From Acidimicrobiales bacterium (GTDB taxonomy: Bacteria > Actinomycetota > Acidimicrobiia > Acidimicrobiales > VFJN01): 64,000 nucleotides of DNA. The notes under the pieces were generated by a model. It saw nothing but the letters and a program-made list of their open reading frames with translations. It was not told where the DNA came from and did no database searches. This document shows positions 57,619 through 64,000 of the stretch, one piece after another. The stretch lies in assembly GCA_035316325.1 (NCBI GenBank), contig DATHJB010000011.1, positions 58,361-122,360 on the forward strand, in the 5' to 3' direction. How positions within the stretch are numbered: the stretch's first letter is position 1; every line of letters starts with the position of its first letter. The position numbers and the translations under genes are program-made.

Positions 57619-59712
57619 TTACGAGGCGAGGACTCGTTGGGCGGTGGTGAGGATGTCGTCGACCTGGGGGAGGATGGCCCACTCGAGGGTGGGTTCGTAG
57701 GCGACGTGGCAGTCCTGGGCGGCGACGCGGGCGACGGGGGCGTCGAGGTGCCAGAAGAGCTCGTCGGCGATCCAGGAGGCGACCTCGCCGCCGAAGCCGC
57801 CCCGGCGCACGTCTTCGTGCACCACCATCACACGGGACGTCTTCCGCACCGACTCCGCCACCATCTCCTGGTCCCACGGCACCAGCGTGCGCAGGTCGAT
57901 GATCTCCACCGACACCCCCGGCGACTCCAGCGAGAGGCGCTCGGCGGCCTGCAGCGACTTGTGGACGGTCGCACCCCAGGTGACGATCGTCAGGTCCGAC
58001 CCCCGGGACACGTAGCGGCCCCGGCCGAACGGGATCACGTACTCGGCCGCAGGGTAAGGGTCCCGCGTGTACGGCTGGCGCAGCAGGTGCTTGTGCTCGA
58101 AGAACAGCACCGGGTCCTCGTGGAGGAACGCCGACCGCAGCAGCCCCACCGCATCCGCCGCCCGGGAGGGGAAGGCGACCAGCAGGCCGGGGATGTGGGC
58201 GAAGATCGCCTCGCCGCACTGGCTGTGCCAGATCGACCCGCCGGTGAGGTAGCCGCCGATCGGCACCCGGATGACGGTCGGGCAGGTCCACGTGCCGTTG
58301 GAGCGCCAGCGGATGGTGGCCGCCTCGCTCTTGACCTGCTGCATCGCGGGATAGATGTAGTCCATGAACTGGATCTCCGGCGACGGCCGGAGGCCCCGCA
58401 CGGCCTGGCCCACGGCCCGGCCGATGATGTTCGACTCGGACAGCGGCGTGTTGAAGCAGCGGGCCCGCCCGAACGCCCGCTGCAGGCCGTGGGTGGTGCC
58501 GAACACGCCGCCCTTGCCCTCGACGTCGGCGATCACGGCCTCCCGGGCGTCGGCCACGTCCTCGCCGAACACCCGGATGCGCTCGTCGCCCTCCATCACC
58601 TCGTGCAGCGCCCGGCGGATCCCCTCGCCGAAAGCCACCACCTCGCCCGCATCGCCCGGCGGCCCCTCCGGCGGCAACGAAGGCAACGCCACCACGTTGT
58701 CCATCACCGTGGCCGGGTCCGGACGCCGGGCGGCCAGCGCCTCCTTGGCGGCCTCGGTGACCGTGCGCCGGGCCTCCTCCCGCAACGCGACCGCGTCGTC
58801 GGGCGTCAACACACCCCGCTCGACCAGCGCCCGCTCCAGGCCGTCGATCGGGTCGTGCTCCAGCTCCGACTCGAGCTCCTGCGGCAACCGGTACTTGCTC
58901 TGCGTGTCGGCCGCCGAGTGCGAGTAGGGCCGCGTGACCCGGGCGTGCAGCAGCGCCGGCCCGACACCGGCGCGCAGGTGGCTGACGACGTCGGGCAGCA
59001 TGTCGCGCACGGCGAAGTAGTCGGTGCCGTCGACCGAGTTGATCAGCAGGCCCGGGAACCCCGACACCAGCTCGTTGATCGGCGCCGGCGACTGCTCCGA
59101 GGAAGGCACCGAGATGGCGTAGCCGTTGTCGGCCACCACGTAGAGGACCGGCAGGTGCTCGGTGCAGGCGGTGTTGAGGCTCTCCCAGAACTCGCCCTCG
59201 GAGGTGGCGCCCTCGCCGAGGCTGACGTAGGTGATCTCGTCGCCGTACGCCGGCAACCCCAGGTCGGGCCGACGCACGATGTAGCGGCCCGCCTCGGCGC
59301 AGCCGACCGCCGGGATGCACTGGCTGCCCGTGGGGCTCGACTGGGTGACCACGTTGAACGGCCGGTAGCCCCAGTGCGACGGCATCTGGCGACCGCCGGA
59401 CGCCGGGTCTTCGGCCGAGCCCACCGCCTGCAGCAGGATGTCCTTGGGCGACAGCCCCAGGCCCAGCATCAGGGCGCAGTCGCGGTAATAGGGGAAGAAC
59501 CAGTCGTAGCCGGGCCGCAGACTCCGGGCGAGCGCGAGGTACAGAGCCTCGTGGCCGGCGCCGGAGATCTGGAAGTACACGCGGCTCTGCTTCTGCAGGG
59601 CGATCTCGCGGTCGTCGATCGAGCGGGAGATGCACGCCAGGAGGAAGTCCCGGCGGAGCTCGTCGTCGGGGTAGGGAGACTCGACTTCGCGCCGGTCCTT
59701 CTCCCGCGGCAT
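57619..59712 (-). CDS. fused E1 alpha-beta thiamine-dependent 2-oxoacid dehydrogenase
   Basis: E1 component with both subunits on one chain, about 697 residues. The alpha half (about 1-330) has RVYFQISGAGHEALYLALARSL, YVSLGEGATSEGEFWESLNTA and VVADNGYAISVPSSEQ, the TPP and magnesium site. The beta half (about 355-697) has VAFGEGIRRALHEVMEGDERIRVFGEDVADA, FNTPLSESNIIGRAVGQAVRGLRPSPEIQFMDYIYPAMQQ and the C-terminal transketolase-like domain, VSVEIIDLRTLVPWDQE. Wording resembles branched-chain 2-oxoacid (2-oxoisovalerate) dehydrogenase, which would feed propionyl-CoA to the carboxylase here. ATG 59712 has GGAAGG at good spacing; ATGs at 59730 and 59751 are also in frame. No E2 or E3 gene is adjacent. 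Confidence 0.87.
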   Translation of the reverse strand: MPREKDRREVESPYPDDELRRDFLLACISRSIDDREIALQKQSRVYFQISGAGHEALYLALARSLRPGYDWFFPYYRDCALMLGLGLSPKDILLQAVGSAEDPASGGRQMPSHWGYRPFNVVTQSSPTGSQCIPAVGCAEAGRYIVRRPDLGLPAYGDEITYVSLGEGATSEGEFWESLNTACTEHLPVLYVVADNGYAISVPSSEQSPAPINELVSGFPGLLINSVDGTDYFAVRDMLPDVVSHLRAGVGPALLHARVTRPYSHSAADTQSKYRLPQELESELEHDPIDGLERALVERGVLTPDDAVALREEARRTVTEAAKEALAARRPDPATVMDNVVALPSLPPEGPPGDAGEVVAFGEGIRRALHEVMEGDERIRVFGEDVADAREAVIADVEGKGGVFGTTHGLQRAFGRARCFNTPLSESNIIGRAVGQAVRGLRPSPEIQFMDYIYPAMQQVKSEAATIRWRSNGTWTCPTVIRVPIGGYLTGGSIWHSQCGEAIFAHIPGLLVAFPSRAADAVGLLRSAFLHEDPVLFFEHKHLLRQPYTRDPYPAAEYVIPFGRGRYVSRGSDLTIVTWGATVHKSLQAAERLSLESPGVSVEIIDLRTLVPWDQEMVAESVRKTSRVMVVHEDVRRGGFGGEVASWIADELFWHLDAPVARVAAQDCHVAYEPTLEWAILPQVDDILTTAQRVLAS

Positions 59713-59810
59713 GCCTTTGGTCCTTCCCATGCCGTTGATCGTGGCACACATGTCGGGAAAGCGGTCGTCCTCTGGTCAGATCGTCCCGCGTTTCACGTGG
59801 ACGTCACGCG

Positions 59811-61241
59811 TTAGCGACAGGTACCGCCCGCCGTGATGTGCACTCTGACCTCGGACGTGCGAACCGAGCGCGTGCGCAGCGTGAGCTGCTCGGCACAGGG
59901 TGACGACGTGACCCGGGCGCCCGTGACGGTGACCGTGTAGCCGTCGGGGTACTGGCGCTCGGGCACGGAGACCACCGTGTCGAGACCGCCACGGTAGCGG
60001 CGACCGTCCGGGCCGCGGGCCGAGTAGACGAGGTCGTACACCCGAGCGACCGGGTCGAACGCCGTCGACGTCGGGACACCGGTGACGGCCAGCGGGTAGG
60101 GCCGGACCAGGCCGTCGAGCGCGTTCGCCGGGTCGTCGAGCAGGTCGTCGTACGACCAGAACATCCAGCTGACGATCCCGCCGTCGAGCTGCCCGGTGAG
60201 CCGCTGCAGGGCCGGGACCTCGGTGGAGGCGCCGAACTCGGTGGCGACCAACGGCCGCTGGTCCCGCACCGCGGCGGCAACGGCGTGGCGCACCACCGCC
60301 TCCTCCCCCGCCACGTCCAGCGCGTACGAGTGGAACGACAGGACGTTGCCGCTCCGCGGCCCCGGCAGGCTCGTGCCCGTCTGCCCGAAGTTGAAAAGCA
60401 CGAACGGCTCCACGTACACGGGCTGCGTGCGGGTGAGGGCCCACACGGCCGCGGTCGCCTTGCGGTGGAACGGCGCCAGCAGCTCCTGCTCCGCCGCCGC
60501 GCAGCCGTCGGGCGGCACGAGGCACGGCTCCCAGGCGGCGCCGGGCCACGGCTCGTTCATCAGCTCGTAGCCCAGCACGTAGGGCTGGTGCCGGAACCGC
60601 CGCACCACCGCCCGCAGCCCGTCGACGAAGTGGTCCTGCAGGCCTCGCCCGTCGACGGCGGGCCGGTTCTGCCAGAAGCTCTCGAAGGCCCGCTGCATGG
60701 CCGGGTTCTGCACGTAGTAGAGGGGGAACTGGGCGGGCGGGTTGGGCAGGCCGTCGTCGATGCCCATCCAGTCCGGGAAGCCGTTGCCGTTGTACTTCGG
60801 CCCGTAGCCGTCCTGGTGGAAGTCGAGCAGCACGAAGATCTTGTGGCGGGCGAGCAGGTCGACGGTCTGGGCCAGGTTCTCGACGTAGGCGCGGTCGACG
60901 ACACCCGGCGAGGGCATGAGGCCGCCGACGACGACGCCGAGGCGCACCGTGGTGAACCCGTTCTCGGCCAGGAGCCGAGCGTCGTCCTCGTCGAACCCGC
61001 CGGCCGCCGGGTAGTAGGGCGCCGACTTCTCCACCTCGTTGACGCCGTGGAGGACCACGACCCGGCCCTCGGCGTCGACCAGCCAGCGTCCCGCCTCGCC
61101 CAGCGGCGCCACCGGCCCCCGGTTCACCCCCGAGCGGGGCGGGCGGTGCGACGGCGCCGACGCCGGACGCACCCACGCGGTCGACCCCACCACCAGCGCC
61201 GCCAACGCGACGAACACAGCCCCCCGACGCCACACGCTCAT
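59811..61241 (-). CDS. secreted GH5 glycoside hydrolase, endoglycoceramidase-like
   Basis: A 476-residue exported glycosidase. The ATG at 61239-61241 follows GGGGGATCG; a signal peptide (GAVFVALAALVVGSTAWVRPASA) comes next. The (beta/alpha)8 domain shows GVNEVEKSAPYYP, FTTVRLGVVVGGLMP, VLLDFHQDGYGPKYNGNGFPDWMGIDD, YELMNEPWPGAAW (acid/base Glu) and LVATEFGAST (nucleophile Glu), plus HSYALD. LLDFHQDGYGPKY and the NEPWPG wording fit the endoglycoceramidase branch of GH5, which releases the glycan from glycosphingolipids. A C-terminal beta domain (about 385-476) with two cysteines follows. Action on sphingolipids is inferred; plant or fungal glycolipids are possible. Confidence 0.87.
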   Translation of the reverse strand: MSVWRRGAVFVALAALVVGSTAWVRPASAPSHRPPRSGVNRGPVAPLGEAGRWLVDAEGRVVVLHGVNEVEKSAPYYPAAGGFDEDDARLLAENGFTTVRLGVVVGGLMPSPGVVDRAYVENLAQTVDLLARHKIFVLLDFHQDGYGPKYNGNGFPDWMGIDDGLPNPPAQFPLYYVQNPAMQRAFESFWQNRPAVDGRGLQDHFVDGLRAVVRRFRHQPYVLGYELMNEPWPGAAWEPCLVPPDGCAAAEQELLAPFHRKATAAVWALTRTQPVYVEPFVLFNFGQTGTSLPGPRSGNVLSFHSYALDVAGEEAVVRHAVAAAVRDQRPLVATEFGASTEVPALQRLTGQLDGGIVSWMFWSYDDLLDDPANALDGLVRPYPLAVTGVPTSTAFDPVARVYDLVYSARGPDGRRYRGGLDTVVSVPERQYPDGYTVTVTGARVTSSPCAEQLTLRTRSVRTSEVRVHITAGGTCR

Positions 61242-61361
61242 CGATCCCCCAAGGTCCAGCGGTCGACCAGGACCGTAGCCTTGCCACCTCCGTGCCACGC
61301 CGCCGACACATCCGCGGCACGCCGGACGGAGGGCCGTTCCTCGGCGAGGGACGAGCCGGCG

Positions 61362-61817
61362 TCAGCGGCGGAGCCAGGCGCCGTCGGAGGCGGTGAGGTC
61401 GTCGACCCGTGGCGGGAGGTGGCCTGATGCCAGGTCGGCGAGGGTCACCTCCTCCAGCACCGAGCGCAGGCTGGCGCGGGTGGCGACCCAGAGGGTCTGC
61501 AGGACTTTGGCTTCGCCGGGGTAGTCGAGCGTCTCCGGTGGCTCGCCCCGGACGTCGGCCAGTGGGCCCTCGACCGCCCGGACGATGTCGGCCACCGAGA
61601 TGTCGTGGGGCGGACGGGCGAGCCGGTAGCCGCCCTCACCACCACGCTGCGCGACAACGAGGCCGGCAAGGCGCATCTTCACCATGATCTTCTTCGTGTA
61701 CGCCAGGGGCAGCTTCTGGCGTTCGGCGACCGCGTCGGCGGTGAGCGTTCCCGGGTGCGCCCCGGCCAGTTCCAAGGCGCTGCGCACGGCGTAGTCGACC
61801 AGCGCGGTCACTCGCAT
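61362..61817 (-). CDS. Rrf2-family transcriptional regulator without cluster cysteines
   Basis: A 151-residue winged-helix regulator. It begins MRVTALVDYAVRSALELAG, has the helix-turn-helix TADAVAERQKLPLAYTKKIMVKMRLAGLVVAQRGGEGGYRLARPPHDISVADIVRAVEGPLADVRG and a C-terminal helix. No cysteine is present at all, so it cannot hold the Fe-S cluster of IscR/NsrR; the cluster-free CymR type, which controls sulfur metabolism, is the closest parallel. Its position behind the TauD-like dioxygenase and near the binding lipoprotein supports that. ATGs further upstream (MLGGM, MSQARRGRRG) are alternatives. Confidence 0.87.
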   Translation of the reverse strand: MRVTALVDYAVRSALELAGAHPGTLTADAVAERQKLPLAYTKKIMVKMRLAGLVVAQRGGEGGYRLARPPHDISVADIVRAVEGPLADVRGEPPETLDYPGEAKVLQTLWVATRASLRSVLEEVTLADLASGHLPPRVDDLTASDGAWLRR

Positions 61818-61927
61818 GCCGCCCAGCATCCCACGTCGTCCCCGGCGCGCCTGACTCATGACCCGGCCGCCGGACGACCTGCCTCGGCGACGGCGCCGGT
61901 CGACGGACGTGGTCGAGGTCGTCGCCG

Positions 61928-62932
61928 TCACGAGACGCCCACCGGCTCGCCGTCGCGCTCGCCGTCCCGATCCCGGGGCGTGAACGGCACCGGCGGGATG
62001 CTCTCGAACGGCTTGCCGGCCACCAGCTGCGACTCGCGCCCGTCGGGCCCCACCGGGATGTCGCCGATGAGCGTCACCCGGTGCAGCGTGCGGGGCGTGT
62101 CCTCGTCGAGGTCGCGGGGTGCGAGGTGGGCGGTGGTGCGGTTGTCCCAGAAGGCGACGTCGCCGGGACGCCAGCGGAAGCGCACGGTGTACTCCGGCCG
62201 CGTGAGCTGCTCGAAGAACAGGTCGAGCAGCTGCTTCGACTCGCGGGGGCTCACGTCGAGGATGTGGCTGGTGAAGCCGGGGTTGACGTAGAGCGCCTTC
62301 TCGCCGGTCTCGGGGTGCACCCGCACCACGGGGTGGTGGACGACGAGCAGCTCCCAGCGGGCCCGCTGCGCCTCGTCGAAGCTGTAGCCCTCCCGGTTCT
62401 GACCGGCGCCGTAGCGGTGCTCGGCCCACAGCGTGTCGGCCAGGCGCTGCAGCGGCTCGGACAGGCCCTCGTAGGCGGTGACCAGGTTGGTCCAGGTGGT
62501 GTCGCCGCCGATCTCGGGCACCACGTCGGCCCGCAGGATCGACCCGAACGGCGGGTTGACGGCCGGCGTGACGTCGGAGTGCCAGCCGGACAGCGACGAG
62601 TAGCCGTGCCGGTTGGGTCGGGGGCTGCCGTAGCGCTCGACGAACCGCTTCACGTCGACGGTGTAGATCTCCGGGTAGCCGTCGGGCGGGGCGTCGTCGT
62701 GGGGGTGGGCGTAGGTCAGGTCGCCGAAGTTGCGGGCGAAGGCGATCTGCTGCGCGTGGTCGATCTCCTGGTCGCGGAAGAAGACCACCCGGTGCTGCAG
62801 CAGGGCGTCGCGGACGGCGGCGACGGTCGGCAGGTCGAGCGGCTGCGACAGGTCGACCCCCGTGATCTCGGCGCCGATGTGACCGGCGATGGGGCGGACG
62901 TCGACCGTCGTCGACTCGAGCAGATCGGTCAT
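61928..62932 (-). CDS. tauD: TauD/TfdA-family 2-oxoglutarate dioxygenase
   Basis: Releases sulfite from an organosulfonate such as taurine; 334 residues, a little longer than TauD. The start MTDLLESTTVDVRPIAGHIGAEITGVDLSQPL follows GGAGG at eight bases, a strong ribosome site. Iron ligands are in GWHSDVTPAVNPPFGSILRADVVPEIGGDTTWTNL (HxD) and WDNRTTAHLAPRD (distal His); the 2-oxoglutarate Arg is in RTLHRVTLIGD. Alkylsulfatase AtsK is an equally possible member. It is transcribed divergently from the binding lipoprotein across an inverted repeat with -35-like ends, and before the Rrf2 gene on the same strand. Confidence 0.9.
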   Translation of the reverse strand: MTDLLESTTVDVRPIAGHIGAEITGVDLSQPLDLPTVAAVRDALLQHRVVFFRDQEIDHAQQIAFARNFGDLTYAHPHDDAPPDGYPEIYTVDVKRFVERYGSPRPNRHGYSSLSGWHSDVTPAVNPPFGSILRADVVPEIGGDTTWTNLVTAYEGLSEPLQRLADTLWAEHRYGAGQNREGYSFDEAQRARWELLVVHHPVVRVHPETGEKALYVNPGFTSHILDVSPRESKQLLDLFFEQLTRPEYTVRFRWRPGDVAFWDNRTTAHLAPRDLDEDTPRTLHRVTLIGDIPVGPDGRESQLVAGKPFESIPPVPFTPRDRDGERDGEPVGVS

Positions 62933-62975
62933 GTCAGGTACCTCCAGCAGGGAGCGGCGGATTGCGATCGAATTG

Positions 62976-63001
62976 TTGACAAAGAAGATCGGATTTGTCA
63001 A
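62976..63001. promoter_or_regulatory. candidate operator in the divergent tauD/binding-protein promoter
   Basis: Perfect eight-base arms TTGACAAA (62976-62983) and TTTGTCAA (62994-63001), ten-base loop. Each arm contains TTGACA, a -35-like hexamer pointing to one of the two divergent genes, so a dimeric regulator here could control both. The Rrf2 protein at 61362 is the obvious candidate. Confidence 0.55.
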
Positions 63002-63039
63002 TGCTCTCGTCGTTGCCTAGCTGAGGAGGTCCCGATCCG

Positions 63040-64000
63040 ATGTCCCGTTCCCTCCGGTTCACGACCGGACTGCTGCTGCTCTCGTCGCTCGTCGCCACCG
63101 GTGTCGCCTGTGGAGGCGACGACGACGAAGCCGCCTCGGCCGGCGAAGCCACGGGCGGTGACTCGGCCAACGGCGAGTCCATCCCGCCGGGCATCACCCT
63201 GCGCGTCGGCGAGCAGAGCCCCCTCGGCGAGCTGTCCTTCGAGCTCGCCGGGCTCGACGACGACCTGCCCTACGAGATCGAGTACGTCCGCTTCGAGAGC
63301 GGGCCCCTGGTGAACGAGGGCTTCGCCGCCGATGCCATCGACATCGGCTCGATGGGCGACAACCCCGTCATCGGCGCCGCCGCCTCCGGCCTGCCGGTCA
63401 CCGTGGTGGCCACCACCACCAGCGACGGCCCCGGCTCGCTGCTGGTCGCCCGGCCGGAGTCGGGCATCGAGGAGCTGGCCGACCTGGAGGGCACGCGGGT
63501 GGCCTTCACCACCGGCACCGCCCAGCACGGCTTCGCGCTGCGGGCGCTCGACTCGGTCGGGCTGGAGCAGAGCGACGTCGAGCAGGTGGACGTGCCCCTG
63601 CAGGACCTGGCCACCGTGCTGGAGTCCGGTGACGCCGACGCCTCGGTCATCACCTACGAGGCCGAGGTGACCTACGAGGCCGCCCACCCCGGCGCCGTCC
63701 GCCTGGTCACCGCCGCCGACCTCCCCGGCGCCGGCGGCTTCACGCTGGCGCTCGACAGCTCGCTGGAGGACCCGGGCAAGCGGGCGGCGATCTTCGACTA
63801 CCTGGAGCGCCGGGTGCAGTCGCAGGCCTGGATCAACAGCCACCCGGACGTCTGGCTCGAGGAGTACTTCGTCGAGGAGCGCCGGCAGACCGCCGAGAAC
63901 GCCGCCGTCGTCATCGAGGGCACCGGGACCACCACCTACACGCCCATCGAGAACGACCTCCAGGACGCCCACCAGAAGCTCGCCGACCTGCTGTACGAGG
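63040..64000 (+). CDS. ABC transporter substrate-binding lipoprotein, aliphatic sulfonate/taurine type (3' end cut)
   Basis: Binding protein of a sulfonate importer, at least 320 residues visible. The ATG at 63040 follows GAGGAGGTCCCG. A signal peptide ends in a lipobox (VATGVACGG) and an acidic linker leads to the SsuA/TauA-like fold: ITLRVGEQSPLGELSFELAG, YEIEYVRFESGPLVNEGFAADAIDIGSMGDNPVIGAAASGLPVTVV, then LADLEGTRVAFTTGTAQHGFALRALDSVGLEQSDVEQVDVPLQD. The IDIGSMGDNP block is characteristic of SsuA proteins. The gene runs past base 64000; ATPase and permease genes probably follow. It is divergent from tauD, consistent with uptake of the compound TauD degrades. Confidence 0.9.
   Translation, partial: MSRSLRFTTGLLLLSSLVATGVACGGDDDEAASAGEATGGDSANGESIPPGITLRVGEQSPLGELSFELAGLDDDLPYEIEYVRFESGPLVNEGFAADAIDIGSMGDNPVIGAAASGLPVTVVATTTSDGPGSLLVARPESGIEELADLEGTRVAFTTGTAQHGFALRALDSVGLEQSDVEQVDVPLQDLATVLESGDADASVITYEAEVTYEAAHPGAVRLVTAADLPGAGGFTLALDSSLEDPGKRAAIFDYLERRVQSQAWINSHPDVWLEEYFVEERRQTAENAAVVIEGTGTTTYTPIENDLQDAHQKLADLLYE

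Noticed and set aside
57055..59814. 919-residue plus-strand frame over the fused E1 dehydrogenase
   Set aside because: Antisense shadow; the minus strand encodes a complete thiamine-dependent enzyme.
1..64000. tRNA, rRNA, CRISPR, insertion sequence or prophage
   Set aside because: No cloverleaf with CCA-type end, no rRNA-like segment, no regularly spaced repeats, no transposase or integrase motif was found by reading both strands; weak tRNA-like folds cannot be fully excluded without a covariance search.

Overview
The window is very GC-rich, almost fully coding, and uses many GTG and TTG starts. It carries a BldD-type regulator, a LigC-type ATP-dependent DNA ligase, an acyl-CoA carboxylase epsilon subunit, SigE-family ECF sigma factors and a KimA-like permease of the kind found near actinobacterial Trk genes. 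This points to a chromosomal segment of a high-GC Actinomycetota. Acidimicrobiia (Iamia-like) would fit, but that placement is inference. I see no rRNA, tRNA, CRISPR array, phage or insertion sequence. No intergenic gap exceeds about 230 bases.

Layout. Bases 1-1300: the 5' part of a LigC-type ligase diverging from an AbrB/PIN toxin-antitoxin pair. Bases 1289-14435: a TPR protein, then acyl-CoA metabolism (carboxylase beta plus a small epsilon subunit, CaiB-type CoA-transferase, ethylmalonyl-CoA mutase-like protein, 3-hydroxyacyl-CoA dehydrogenase) mixed with a TetR regulator, a phosphoesterase, a WD40-like lipoprotein, Aat and a Tat-exported M28 peptidase. Bases 14516-22554: an S51 peptidase, two membrane-anchored prolyl isomerases, a BldD orthologue, aspartate kinase, an enoyl-CoA hydratase, a second TetR regulator and a two-component system. 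Bases 22613-29315: a MacB-like ABC exporter and two consecutive ECF sigma cassettes. Bases 29433-40462: acyl-CoA dehydrogenase, aquaporin, CysS, ValS, MscS, a KimA-OB-fold fusion and a Uma2 protein.

Bases 40482-49976 form a phosphate-uptake (pst) locus. pstC-pstA-pstB and a third PstS-like protein run rightward. A lipoprotein PstS, a large membrane-anchored PstS-like protein and a sortase-fold protein lacking catalytic residues run leftward. Two-unit PHO-box-like direct repeats precede the transcription units. Bases 49970-64000 hold beta-carbonic anhydrase, an L,D-transpeptidase, a phenylalanine-hydroxylase-like gene behind a 41-residue membrane-protein ORF, an SRPBCC protein, a hydrolase, a GlxA-type regulator, a Fic protein, a C39-like cysteine peptidase, a fused E1 2-oxoacid dehydrogenase, a GH5 glycosidase, and a sulfonate module (TauD, an Rrf2 regulator, a divergent binding lipoprotein cut by the window end).

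Three sequence-level themes cut across the genes. (1) Four long, near-perfect intergenic palindromes, three with a shared core, sit exactly between convergent gene pairs. (2) Many starts have a TAnnnT hexamer 6-8 bases upstream and no Shine-Dalgarno, which suggests widespread leaderless transcription. (3) Both ECF sigma genes share an identical promoter architecture.
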